35,094 nt of DNA. Source: Candidatus Melainabacteria bacterium. Lineage in GTDB: Bacteria; Cyanobacteriota; Vampirovibrionia; Obscuribacterales; Obscuribacteraceae. The stretch spans positions 1-35,094 of the forward strand of contig PLXC01000056.1 of NCBI GenBank assembly GCA_003151275.1, written 5' to 3'. Shown piece by piece: positions 16,272 through 24,986 of this stretch (the first letter of the stretch is position 1; every line of letters begins with the position of its first letter). Both the position numbers and the translations under genes were made by a program. Under the pieces are notes generated by a model. The model was given only the letters and a program-made list of their open reading frames with translations, was not told the origin of the DNA and searched no databases.

Positions 16272-18076
16272 AACAACATGGAAGGAAATATTGAACCGGT
16301 GCGATAAACCATCAGGGTCAGAATGATACCCAGTGTGGCTGTTGGTAAGAGACGATAGCCGCTCAAATGGAAAAACCCGAAAAGAATTCCGACTAGAAAA
16401 CAACAGTAAACTGAAGTGAATTTGCGGCGCAACAATCCAAAGATTGCACCTCTAAAAAGCACTTCTTCACACACCCCGGGCATAACTGCCATGGCAAACA
16501 GAATCATAGCTAAAGGCTGATCTTTGGGCACCATGTAATCCATCATTGTCTTGGCGTAAGAATCCGACATGGGTAAAAAGCTGCTTTGCAAACTAGCAAT
16601 TCCTGCCGTCAAAAGTACCGAACCTGGCGCCATTAATGGTGCACCAAGGAGGGCCGTCCAGCGAGGCATCCTAAGACTAAAAACTTCCTTAAACGGCAAC
16701 CTAAGCCAACCCACAAGAGCAACGGACGGCAACATGATCACAAGAAACTGAGTGGCGATCATGCCATACACTTTGTCCAGCACTTGGGCAATTTGACCCA
16801 CGTAAAACATGGCGATAAAAGTGCAAGTGTAGAGCACCGCCACAACTCGATCGAAATCCTTTCGTCGGGTTGGCGAAATTTGAATTTTGAAAAGTATCTC
16901 TTCTTTGCTCAGCAGGTCAATCGCAATTCGACTAACATAAATTCCGTAGCCAATTGAACTAACAAAAGTGGTCAGCACAGCCGCCCACTTAAATTCTCCG
17001 CGCAAAATATCCGCCATGCAGACGCACACGTTGGCGATCGGCACGACGTATATGGCTGCAGGCAAATGCTTAACGGGAAGAATCGAAACCGCGGATAACA
17101 ACATCGCCACGATTAAATACGGAACGCTATAACCTTGCCCTTGCTGAAAGTTGCGGGAATATGCCGATAAACAAACAGCGATGGCACCAAATAAAAGAAC
17201 CATTGGTAAAGCTAAAGGCACAATTAATAGGACATTGAGCGGAGACAACGAGAATGGAAACGAGCCGGATCCGTCTTCTACTTTGCTTAAGCTGCTGCTT
17301 AGCATCAAGATCACACTGATCACCAATAAGGCTGTCGTGACGAAGCCAATTAAAAAGACGACAAGAAACTTACCATAAATTATGCTCTCTCTCTTCACTG
17401 AGGATACTAACAACACGGCTAAAGTAGCTCGTTCACGTTCACCTGTAATCAGGTCAAGCGCCGGGAAAAGAGTAGCTATGAGAATCAACAATACGAGAGT
17501 AATCGGCATGGTTAAACTCAACCAGGCACCAGAACGTTGGGCAGCGTTCTCGAGGTTTACAGAGGAAAAATGCAGCGTCTTGCACCACGGACCCTCGATA
17601 CCAGCAGCGGCCAAACGCTGCTCTGATAGCCGCAGACGAGCATCGATCAAGAGTCGATTGACGCGTGCAAACGAACCACTGCTATCCTTCAACTCGTCAA
17701 CTTGCACAATTATTTGCGGCGGCGCTATTGAGGGATCGTAAGCACCGCTGACGTCGCGTGGCACGGTAATTACGACATCTGCTTTTCCTTCCTTCAACAA
17801 GTCCACAGGTGCACTTTTTCCGCGATCGACAATTGTTATCAATGGATCCTTTGCCAAAGCGTGATAAAACCATGTCGCACCAGGGCCGGTGACCACAACT
17901 TTCGTAGCCACTGTTTCGCTCTTGGCTCGACGTTCAGCCATTATCTTTGAGACGACGATTAGGCTGGCGGGATATAGGATAAGTGGCAGCAAGACTCCCA
18001 CGCAAAGCGTGCGCCAGTCGCGAATTGTCTCCTTCAGTTCCTTGAGGAACACTATCCGTATTTCAGAGAAATTCAC
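16127..18076 (-). CDS. ABC-2 permease fused to CPBP intramembrane protease
   Basis: 649 residues. Residues 1-400 form a NatB/ABC-2 permease: first membrane helix (about 22-43), a 140-residue outside domain, then a block of five helices (190-380) that includes LFPALDLITGERERATLAVLL, typical of this permease family. Residues 410-649 form a CPBP (CAAX-like) membrane protease with the motifs CEEVLFRGAI (Glu537, Glu538, Arg542), FGFFHLSG (His570) and FHASHNAL (His603/His606, Asn607). CPBP proteins cleave peptides in the membrane or protect against bacteriocins; which applies here is open. The GTG at 18076 overlaps the ATPase gene by 14 bases and has AGGAAGCAGG just upstream, so the two genes are translationally coupled. 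It is the last gene of the three-gene operon. Confidence 0.92.
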   Translation of the reverse strand: MNFSEIRIVFLKELKETIRDWRTLCVGVLLPLILYPASLIVVSKIMAERRAKSETVATKVVVTGPGATWFYHALAKDPLITIVDRGKSAPVDLLKEGKADVVITVPRDVSGAYDPSIAPPQIIVQVDELKDSSGSFARVNRLLIDARLRLSEQRLAAAGIEGPWCKTLHFSSVNLENAAQRSGAWLSLTMPITLVLLILIATLFPALDLITGERERATLAVLLVSSVKRESIIYGKFLVVFLIGFVTTALLVISVILMLSSSLSKVEDGSGSFPFSLSPLNVLLIVPLALPMVLLFGAIAVCLSAYSRNFQQGQGYSVPYLIVAMLLSAVSILPVKHLPAAIYVVPIANVCVCMADILRGEFKWAAVLTTFVSSIGYGIYVSRIAIDLLSKEEILFKIQISPTRRKDFDRVVAVLYTCTFIAMFYVGQIAQVLDKVYGMIATQFLVIMLPSVALVGWLRLPFKEVFSLRMPRWTALLGAPLMAPGSVLLTAGIASLQSSFLPMSDSYAKTMMDYMVPKDQPLAMILFAMAVMPGVCEEVLFRGAIFGLLRRKFTSVYCCFLVGILFGFFHLSGYRLLPTATLGIILTLMVYRTGSIFPSMLFHASHNALAITISSVPESTWQTPQAISLAFICSALGAYLVFKPPSRPL

Positions 18077-18815
18077 TGCCTGCTTCCTGCACGATCGCTA
18101 AAAAAATGTCTTCCAGGTAATGCTTACCGGTCTTCTCTCGCAGCTCCTCAAGAGTGCCAAGAGCAAAAATCTTGCCCTTGTACACAATGGCAATTCGGTC
18201 GCACAATTTCTCAGCTTCACTCATTATGTGCGTTGATAAGAGAACGCACTTGCCACTAATTTTGCACGACTGAATAAACTGGTGCATCGATTGAATCGCC
18301 AAAACGTCCAGACCGCTCGTCGGTTCATCCAGCACGATAACCGGCGGATCGTGCACAACGGCCCGGGCAATCGAGACCTTTTGCTTCATTCCAGTAGAGA
18401 GCTTTTCACAGCGAGTATCAGCGAATGAGTCAATCGTGAGCATCTTAATCACTTGATCGACTCGAGTACTAATCTGAGCTTGAGGATATTTGCTCAGCTG
18501 AGCAAAATAAACTAGAATCTCCCTTGGTGTCAGCCGTTCGTAAAGACCAGTGTCAGCCGAGAGAAATCCCAAACTCTTGCGAACGTCTTCAGGGGCTAGC
18601 TGTGAGTCGAATCCCTCCACGCTAATTTTGCCTGAGTCAGGCGTGAGAATAGTGCCAATCATGCGCAGTGTTGTTGTTTTGCCCGCGCCATTGGGACCCA
18701 AAAGACCAAGAATCTCACCATGCTTGCAAGAGAAACTAACATCGTCTACAGCAGCGAAATCGCCGCGTTTGGGATCATAAAAGTGCTTTGTCAGGTGACT
18801 AACTTCAATACTCAT
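18063..18815 (-). CDS. ABC transporter ATP-binding protein, NatA-like
   Basis: 250 residues with the full ABC ATPase set: Walker [10 protein letters not shown] (40-48), Q-loop region about 85, signature LSTGM (139-143), Walker B VIVLDEP (159-165) and the H-loop STHIMSE. It powers export by the two permeases encoded on each side. Sequence style ([37 protein letters not shown]) matches the NatA family, the sodium exporter ATPase, but family members also move drugs and peptides. The ATG at 18815 overlaps the stop of the upstream permease by four bases, and its own end overlaps the next start by 14 bases. One ATPase therefore serves two different permeases, suggesting a heterodimeric channel. Confidence 0.93.
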   Translation of the reverse strand: MSIEVSHLTKHFYDPKRGDFAAVDDVSFSCKHGEILGLLGPNGAGKTTTLRMIGTILTPDSGKISVEGFDSQLAPEDVRKSLGFLSADTGLYERLTPREILVYFAQLSKYPQAQISTRVDQVIKMLTIDSFADTRCEKLSTGMKQKVSIARAVVHDPPVIVLDEPTSGLDVLAIQSMHQFIQSCKISGKCVLLSTHIMSEAEKLCDRIAIVYKGKIFALGTLEELREKTGKHYLEDIFLAIVQEAGSEFL

Positions 18816-20185
18816 ATTGGTCTTCCCACGCTGGGACCTTTTCGCCGCTTACCACGCACTTCACTTTCAAAAATCAGCCGCACCAAATTCAGTATCAGCA
18901 CTACCAGCACAAGTGGCTCAACAATTGCGATTAGCGAAGGCAGTAGCGGAGGATTCTCGAATTTTCGCATGATTAAAAGGTTAGCGATTGGAATAAACGA
19001 AGTCTGCAAATTGAACTGTATTCCCGGTATTAAGGCGATCGCAGGCAGTGCCATCAAGAGTAACATCGGCAGGCTGACAAGCGTTTGGGCCGACTTGACA
19101 GTTTTGGCGCATCCCGCAACGCATAAATAGACAGCAGAGAGCAATGCTCCGGTGCTGCAAAAGAACACCGCTATCAAGATCAGCTCGGGCAAGGTGGGAA
19201 GCTGCACATAAGGCTTAATGCGTTGGACAAAAATGATTCCAGAGCCGACGTAATAAGAAGCGCTATTGATGGAAAGATGTTGCAAGTCATCGAGCACCTT
19301 GGTGATGTTGACGACGTGCCCTAACGAGATGGAGGTAATAGCAACAGCAAACATTGCCAGGCACAATAAATTAAAAGCAGCACCACCCACGCATATAATT
19401 GTCACAGCCATGAACTTCGCAATCACAATTTTCATTCGGTTTATCGGCAGCAACAGAGTCGTATGGAAAGTTTTCTTTTCGTGTTCTTCCGTCATCATGC
19501 AAACGCTGGCTGGCCCGCCGATAATGGTCATCATCAAAATCGTGAACAGAACAAGCAAGGCAATCATTTTATCGAACATTTGTTTAAGATGACTGTCCGT
19601 TGTTCCAGAGCTTCGAAGCTTCTTTAGACCTTCTTTTTGTACATCAAACACAGAAAGAATATCTGCTGAAATGCCTTTAGCCTTGAGCTCTTTTGTAAGG
19701 GCCTTAAGACGCGCTTCGCGAATTTCCTTCTCGAGCTCTTCAGCGACTGTACCTAGATAACTAGAAGCTTCGTGAGCGACTATCGATATCTGCGAAGTTA
19801 TCGGATCGACATTGAGAACGGCAACAGCTCTACCTTTCAGTGACGACAAATTTGCCTGATCTACTGAGGAGGTGTGAATTTGATTATGCGATTCGTCTGA
19901 TTTAGATTTAGATGGTGACACTTCAGTTGCATCATCAATGACGATGAAGTGATTTTTGCGGCGCAGTCCCGAGGCGATTGCCAGCGCCAGCGGTGACTTA
20001 CCAGAAACATAAACAACCTCACGATTCTTCTCCTGCATGCTGGAGTACCAGATCGACGCCTCATTGACAAAGACAGCCATGAGTGGATACAACAAAAGAG
20101 GAAAAAGAAACGCGTAAATTAGAACATCCGGATCGCGCCAGCAACAGGTCAGCTCTTTCCTGAGGACCAACCAAAAAGTTCTCAT
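18812..20185 (-). CDS. ABC-2 type permease, NatB-like
   Basis: 457 residues. An N-terminal helix (about 22-40, FLFPLLLYPLMAVFV) is followed by a 200-residue periplasmic region rich in charged residues, then five or six membrane helices between 230 and 430 (IALLVLFTILMMTIIGG, FMAVTIICVGGAAFNLLCLAMFAVAI, ELILIAVFFCSTGALLSAVYLC). The block CMMTEEHEKKTFHTTLLLPINRMKIVIAKF is the conserved coupling-helix region of NatB/ABC-2 permeases. It is the first gene of the exporter operon. The start is uncertain: ATG 20185 is taken here, but GTG 20197 has AGGG five bases upstream and GTG 20209 also keeps the frame. Confidence 0.9.
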   Translation of the reverse strand: MRTFWLVLRKELTCCWRDPDVLIYAFLFPLLLYPLMAVFVNEASIWYSSMQEKNREVVYVSGKSPLALAIASGLRRKNHFIVIDDATEVSPSKSKSDESHNQIHTSSVDQANLSSLKGRAVAVLNVDPITSQISIVAHEASSYLGTVAEELEKEIREARLKALTKELKAKGISADILSVFDVQKEGLKKLRSSGTTDSHLKQMFDKMIALLVLFTILMMTIIGGPASVCMMTEEHEKKTFHTTLLLPINRMKIVIAKFMAVTIICVGGAAFNLLCLAMFAVAITSISLGHVVNITKVLDDLQHLSINSASYYVGSGIIFVQRIKPYVQLPTLPELILIAVFFCSTGALLSAVYLCVAGCAKTVKSAQTLVSLPMLLLMALPAIALIPGIQFNLQTSFIPIANLLIMRKFENPPLLPSLIAIVEPLVLVVLILNLVRLIFESEVRGKRRKGPSVGRPI

Positions 20186-20256
20186 ATCAGACCGCACGCC
20201 AACCCTCACAAAACGGACTAATCAGCAAATCGACACTATCTATCTGTCGTCTTCCA

Positions 20257-20433
20257 TTAGACACGTTGTGAAGCGTATCTTGCATAATCGCCGAGGGAAC
20301 CGCTTGGCTCTGTCGGTGAGGCTCCGGCTCTGAGCAGGAGCGTGCCTGCGGCAAGAGCGCCTAAACTCGCGAAGCCGAGCCTCAGAGCGAGGCGTCTGGT
20401 GATAGTTTCGTCTTCGGGATCATAGTTGTTCAT
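20257..20433 (-). CDS. Tiny twin-arginine signal protein, 58 aa
   Basis: The ATG at 20433 gives MNNYDPEDETITRRLALRLG, then a hydrophobic stretch FASLGALAAGTLLL ending in RAGAS, and a short polar tail (PTEPSGSLGDYARYASQRV). The TRRLALRL sequence followed by a weakly hydrophobic core resembles a Tat signal or a single membrane anchor. No clear ribosome binding site precedes it, and the 35 codons upstream in the open frame look non-coding. It sits 47 bases upstream of the exporter operon on the same strand. It could be the leader of a small exported peptide, for instance an exporter substrate, or a remnant of a longer exported protein. Moderately supported. Confidence 0.4.
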   Translation of the reverse strand: MNNYDPEDETITRRLALRLGFASLGALAAGTLLLRAGASPTEPSGSLGDYARYASQRV

Positions 20434-20536
20434 ATGTGTCTTGTGCCGTCGATTGAAACCGCAAACCAGATTCCTTACACAGATGTACCACAAACAAACA
20501 CCATTAAAATGGCGGGGCAGAAATGAGATGCGGGTC

Positions 20537-20580
20537 AAATTGATTTATGTCCGCGAAATTGATTTATGTCAGCGAAATTT
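20537..20580. repeat. Tandem 19-base repeat in an intergenic leader
   Basis: AAATTGATTTATGTCCGCG (20537-20555) is followed directly by AAATTGATTTATGTCAGCG (20556-20574) and a partial third copy (AAATTT). Only one base differs between the full copies. On the minus strand a perfect TATAAT (plus 20594-20599) lies just upstream, so the repeats would be in the untranslated leader of the small gene starting at 20433 and the exporter operon behind it. Such spacing of nearly two helix turns fits a protein binding site. Confidence 0.6.
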
Positions 20581-20639
20581 ACTTCTTTCGAATATTATAC
20601 GGTAGGGATCAACAGCGCACCATATCTGGTAACGAATGG

Positions 20640-21917
20640 TCAATTGCGCGTTCTATAGTCAAAATTTCTAATCGCATCGGCCAATCCCCGAGCTAATCCA
20701 ACTTGTTGCAAATGATCAAAAGAAACAGTCTGCACTATATCAAAACGCGCTCCTCTAGCCACAAGATTGTTGTCCAGCTCTTGGAGATATTCTTGACCTT
20801 GGAGATCTCTTGAACCGATTTGAAAGAACACGACAGTTAGCTCGCGAGGATCTTGTATTTGATTGCTGGCATGAATTAAAACATCAATCACCATTTGCAT
20901 CTCCTCTCGTGGATGCGGCACACCGTCTGTAATCACTGCTATGAGGCGCGGTCTGCGGTTTGTTTGGCGGTGCACTAAAAAATCATTCAATCGATCGGCG
21001 AGGGGTTCTGCCAGGCGAGTATTCAAAGCAAGATTAGTGCGAGCGAAAAGTGTGGTCAGCTGTTGGGGATTCTGATGCTCATAGACGTCGAAAAACCGAT
21101 TGAACGAAGTAAGTGTTATTCCTTGAGGTGCAAAAGGAGCCAGCTCCCGAGCAAGCGCCACGGACTGCGCACCACACCAATTCCAACGTGACATAAATCC
21201 GGGACAGTCAGGCTTGCGCATGGACATCGATGCATCGACGATCAATTCAACGTCGTATCTGGACAGAAATCTCGCTGTTTCAGAAACATTCACTAGGGGC
21301 ATCGGCTGTTCTTGATTTGTTTTGACAAAGGCTGCCAAATTTTGTGCGTTCAGGGCAAAAGGGATTGTGGCAGGAGTAGACGTGTCTGGACGTGGCAATC
21401 TCAAGGATAGTGTCGGAGGATTTCCTGACGACTCTAGCGAAAGTTTTATGGTCTTAGACTGACCAGCCTTCTCGATGGTTAGGGAAATGACATCACCTTG
21501 GCGTTCAACGTTGGTGACATGATCTCCAGCTTGCAAGCCCGCTTGAAACGCGGGTGAGCCATCTTGCACACCGGTTACTTCGGATGTACCGTCTCTCGCG
21601 GAACTCGTTTTAAATCCCAATTCGTGCTTAACGTCGCCGGTCAGTATTTCAGAGACGCCGACCTGTCCGTAGAGCAGTTTGCCGGCGCCAGTGCCAGTAT
21701 TGGCTCCAGTGCCAGTATTGGACCCAGTGCCAGTATTGGATCCATAGCCGGTACTAGACCCAGAGCCAGTACTAGAGCCATAGACATTACTACCGCTATC
21801 CAAAGCAGCCGGTTCCGAAGATTGAGCCTGTGCTGACAACATGCAGTCGGCTGTGAAGAGACCCAGCAGGATAACTAAGGGCAACCACAACAATAGAACC
21901 TGGACGGAAGACTGCAT
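20640..21917 (-). CDS. Exported PDZ and VWA domain protein, 425 aa
   Basis: Signal peptide MQSSVQVLLLWLPLVILLGL...SAQAQ; a low-complexity Ser/Gly/Thr hexapeptide repeat (about 40-80, SNTGTG units); a PDZ-like domain (about 85-165, with VTGVQDGSPAFQAGLQAGDHV); and a VWA domain (215-425) with MIDAS DASMS (Asp228, Ser230, Ser232) and VITDGVPHP. The VWA would bind a metal and a partner protein; PDZ binds C-terminal peptides. Together they suggest an envelope adhesion or chaperone-like role. The frame stays open to a TTG at 22070, but the ATG at 21917 gives a proper signal peptide, though without a clear binding site. The Cys in FTADCM follows an Asp and does not make a normal lipobox. Confidence 0.82.
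   Translation of the reverse strand: MQSSVQVLLLWLPLVILLGLFTADCMLSAQAQSSEPAALDSGSNVYGSSTGSGSSTGYGSNTGTGSNTGTGANTGTGAGKLLYGQVGVSEILTGDVKHELGFKTSSARDGTSEVTGVQDGSPAFQAGLQAGDHVTNVERQGDVISLTIEKAGQSKTIKLSLESSGNPPTLSLRLPRPDTSTPATIPFALNAQNLAAFVKTNQEQPMPLVNVSETARFLSRYDVELIVDASMSMRKPDCPGFMSRWNWCGAQSVALARELAPFAPQGITLTSFNRFFDVYEHQNPQQLTTLFARTNLALNTRLAEPLADRLNDFLVHRQTNRRPRLIAVITDGVPHPREEMQMVIDVLIHASNQIQDPRELTVVFFQIGSRDLQGQEYLQELDNNLVARGARFDIVQTVSFDHLQQVGLARGLADAIRNFDYRTRN
21688..21795 (-). repeat. Six 18-base tandem repeats inside the PDZ-VWA gene
   Basis: Units of 18 bases begin at 21688, 21706, 21724, 21742, 21760 and 21778. The first three are nearly identical (CCAGTGCCAGTATTGGMY on the plus strand); the last three have drifted. 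On the coding strand each unit reads as a hexapeptide of the type (S/A)NTGTG. The array keeps frame and could change in length by slippage or recombination, altering the linker between signal peptide and PDZ domain. Confidence 0.85.
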
Positions 21918-22085
21918 CGCCAAAATCGCTGAAGACGAAAATGGAAACCGACAGGGCGCCTGCTCCACCAGGCGGATCTTCTTGCTAAACAACTCGAGAT
22001 TCAAATTGTCTCCCGTTAAGCTCTTAACGCTCCTATCTCCATTAACGGCGAAAGTCAGCAAAAAGTTCAATTCGGAAGGTTAAAA

Positions 22086-24905
22086 CTAATCCGCTACAAC
22101 CAAATCTCTTTCCATCATTTCGACGACCCCTGATGGCAGGTGCCATCCAACTCGATCGTTTTGTGAAAGGAATTTATCTCGGCCTAACCTTTTCAGCTCA
22201 GCAAAGGCATCAAGGGTAAGCATCGTGTGCCTTGCAGCAGGCGGCAGATTCTTATCGACACGCCAAAACCCTTTCGGGTTGAGTTGCAGAGTCTCACGTT
22301 GGCGCTGCGGTGTGCCTGAGTGTGGAAGGTCGCAATGGCGGAGGATGTAACTTAAATCGTTGACTTCGAGCCCGTACAAATCCGCAATCAACGCGTCCAA
22401 AATGCAACGCAATCGGAGCCTCTCGACACCGGTCACTTGGGATTCATGCGACGTAGCCTTCAAACTTGGCAGAAGTTGAGGCGCAAACTGTTTGTTATTT
22501 AGACTTAGTTTAACGGTGATCTCCAGCAATTCTGGCACATCCAACAACAAGTCAGGGAGCGGCACATGGCATTCCTGCAAAATAAAGTAGTTTAGGTTAT
22601 TGCCGACGAGGCGCAGGCGCAAAACAAAGTCGAAAACAAAACTGTTCAAACACGCTGCAAATAACAGTGCAATCTTGGGATCCGAACCAGAGAATGTTGG
22701 CACTGAATTGCCGCATGGATAGTTGCCCAAACACGCAGCGATCATGGAACGCATGTTGGTCGCTGAACCGACGCCAAGAAATCCAACCTTCAAACCTGCG
22801 AATTCAGGTGAGTAGTCCCGTGCACGGAGCAAATACTGAGGCATGATACGGTGGTCCGGAACCGGCAACCACAGGGCTCTCCGACCCTTACCGTGAACCC
22901 AACCTTTTTGCGCTATATCAAACTGCCCAAGCATTCTCCCTTCATAAAGAGGAAGCGCGACATCTGTTACATCCTCGTTTGAGATGATCGATGCACCATC
23001 AGCGGAGCGCACAAAACTGCCGGCATGAACCTCCTCAGCAGTCTTACTCCAATTACCGCGAAGCCAATTACCGTGCTCATCTGCGCGGAATCCGTCCGAC
23101 TCCGCTTCGTCGCGAAGCATAAATTTATGCGAATCATTTGTCATATCGAACTCACGCTTGAACTTAAGTTCGAAACGCTCAACGAAATTATCCAATCTGA
23201 TCGAAGATATCGCGATTTTTTCAAGCAGCAGCAAATCCTTACTGCTTCTCGCCTCAGGCACGGACAACCATTTGGGGCTAAACTGGCGCAGCTTTTGCAT
23301 TGAGTACGTGACCGAATCAGACGACTTAGCCTCGGCAACATTTCGAGCATCGAAAACAGCTTCTAAATTTGAAGTGACACCATTCTTGGCAAAGGTGATG
23401 ACGCAAAATTTAAAGGATCGATGAATTTCGAAAAGCCCCTCCGCATTGTGAAAGGCATACAAAAATTTCCAATCACTTTGCTGAAGAAGAGCGGTCCGGA
23501 GATCGACTGAGCCTTTGTCCGAATAAATACCGGATGGCACTATAAGCGAAACTACTCCACCATCTTTGGCGATCAGAAAAGCCAATTCGACGAACAGCTT
23601 GTAGGCATTTATGTCTGAAGATCCTTGCAAATCAAACAGGCCACTCTTCGAAACCCAGGTGCTGAATAACTTATAGTCAGTCTGATATTTGAGCCATTCC
23701 ATTTCCGTCCTGGCATCGCGGCGCAGCTCGTTTTGTTTTCCCAACGCATCCTGTTTTCCCAGGGACCAATATTGATCGTGTTTCTGTTGAAAGAATTCTC
23801 GTGAATTTGGTTTATGTATTTCCCACGGAGGGTTTCCTAAGACGGCATCAAAGCCGGGGTTATGCCGATTAAAGATCTCAGGAAATTGCAAATGCCAGTG
23901 AAAATATTTGAACAAATTTTGGTCGTCATCTTTAGCGCCAAAGAATTTATTGCACCAATTATCTGCGTCCAACAACGATCCACGACGGAATCCAGTTTTA
24001 GGCTGACAACCGACAAGCGAATTACCGCATTTAAATCTCGTCAACAAGAATGAATAAAATTCTGGCGAAAAATCTCGACATTGCAAAACGATTGACAGAC
24101 GAGCGATTTCAACGGCCCCTTCGTCTAGATCCACTCCATACAAACAGTTTTGCGCGATCTTGCACCGCGCCCATACTAAATCTGGTGCACACGCCTGTCC
24201 ATCCTGTTCGCACGACTCTGAATCCGACGCACACGCCTGTCCATCTTGAGCGCTCGTCTCTAGATTCATTTTGATACTTTCAAGAAGTCTGTGCGCAAGA
24301 TAATCCAAAGTGGCGCTCAAGAATATCCCAGTGCCCATGGCGGGATCGATAACTTTAAGATCCAGAATTCGCGCAGCTGTTTTTAACGAACCATCTTTCT
24401 CATGCACCAATTCGTGCCACGCTTTCTCAACCGTGAATCGAGCTAAGTCGACCGGCGTGTAAAAATTCCCCAGGCATTTTTTGCCCTTATCCAAAGTAAC
24501 AAGCTTGCAAGCGGAAGACACATCCGCTTTGACTGTGAACTGCAACAGATACTCGTAGACCAGTCCAGGCCAGTCGACGAGGTCATCCTCAGCAACAGTA
24601 CAATCGGTGTTGCGCTTAGGAAGCTGAGCATGCTTCGCGTTTGGAGAAAGCTCGGGGCGGATTGAAAATCCGCGCTCCATTTTCGAAACGTTCCTAGTGT
24701 TGGAAGTTCGCCGATCATCGAGCGAGATCGCTTTGATTGCTTGGGCAAAAATCCGAGGTAGCGCCTCTCGGCAGGGGCAATCATCCGCTTGGGATTTACT
24801 GCAACTTTGATCAACAATTTCTTGTGCAATCTGCAGCGCGGTGCCCTTCAGTTCCTGAAGCACCACTCCTGCCGTATATCGATCCGATCCCTTACTCTGC
24901 CGCAT
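22086..24905 (-). CDS. Eco57I-like adenine-specific DNA methyltransferase
   Basis: 939 residues. Motif X GNFYTP (146-151), motif I DPAMGTGIF (187-195), and catalytic motif IV GNPPWE (357-362) identify an N6-adenine methyltransferase of the gamma, type IIG/Eco57I group. FPEIF and the DGGVVSLIVPSGIYSDKG block are typical of that family. Residues 640-870 (PLYEGRMLGQFD, SVPTFSGSDPKIALLFAACLNSFVFDFVLRLRL) match the target-recognition region seen in Eco57I-like and PglX-like enzymes. No nuclease motif (PD..D/ExK) is visible in the 100 residues before motif X, so it may be a modification-only enzyme. No nuclease, BREX or DISARM gene adjoins it. The ATG at 24905 has a weak ribosome site. An in-frame 14-residue duplication lies at 219-242. 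Confidence 0.88.
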   Translation of the reverse strand: MRQSKGSDRYTAGVVLQELKGTALQIAQEIVDQSCSKSQADDCPCREALPRIFAQAIKAISLDDRRTSNTRNVSKMERGFSIRPELSPNAKHAQLPKRNTDCTVAEDDLVDWPGLVYEYLLQFTVKADVSSACKLVTLDKGKKCLGNFYTPVDLARFTVEKAWHELVHEKDGSLKTAARILDLKVIDPAMGTGIFLSATLDYLAHRLLESIKMNLETSAQDGQACASDSESCEQDGQACAPDLVWARCKIAQNCLYGVDLDEGAVEIARLSIVLQCRDFSPEFYSFLLTRFKCGNSLVGCQPKTGFRRGSLLDADNWCNKFFGAKDDDQNLFKYFHWHLQFPEIFNRHNPGFDAVLGNPPWEIHKPNSREFFQQKHDQYWSLGKQDALGKQNELRRDARTEMEWLKYQTDYKLFSTWVSKSGLFDLQGSSDINAYKLFVELAFLIAKDGGVVSLIVPSGIYSDKGSVDLRTALLQQSDWKFLYAFHNAEGLFEIHRSFKFCVITFAKNGVTSNLEAVFDARNVAEAKSSDSVTYSMQKLRQFSPKWLSVPEARSSKDLLLLEKIAISSIRLDNFVERFELKFKREFDMTNDSHKFMLRDEAESDGFRADEHGNWLRGNWSKTAEEVHAGSFVRSADGASIISNEDVTDVALPLYEGRMLGQFDIAQKGWVHGKGRRALWLPVPDHRIMPQYLLRARDYSPEFAGLKVGFLGVGSATNMRSMIAACLGNYPCGNSVPTFSGSDPKIALLFAACLNSFVFDFVLRLRLVGNNLNYFILQECHVPLPDLLLDVPELLEITVKLSLNNKQFAPQLLPSLKATSHESQVTGVERLRLRCILDALIADLYGLEVNDLSYILRHCDLPHSGTPQRQRETLQLNPKGFWRVDKNLPPAARHTMLTLDAFAELKRLGRDKFLSQNDRVGWHLPSGVVEMMERDLVVAD
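24187..24245 (-). repeat. 42-base in-frame duplication within the methyltransferase gene
   Basis: GCACACGCCTGTCCATC occurs at 24187-24203 and again at 24229-24245, exactly 42 bases apart. In the protein this gives QDGQACASDSESCE followed by QDGQACAPD. The duplicated segment is polar, Cys/Asp-rich and placed between motif I and the next core strand, most likely a surface loop. Divergence outside the 17-base core suggests the event is not very recent. Confidence 0.7.
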
Positions 24906-24986
24906 GGCGACATTGTATTCGCTGTGAAGTGCAAACGAGCAGAAAAAATTCTTTTAGGTTTTCGCGAAATCTTGTCTTGGTCGATA

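Noticed and set aside
21840..21870. Lipobox at FTADC in the PDZ-VWA protein
   Set aside because: Asp precedes the Cys and the signal peptide continues to a better cleavage site (AQA), so a lipoprotein is unlikely.
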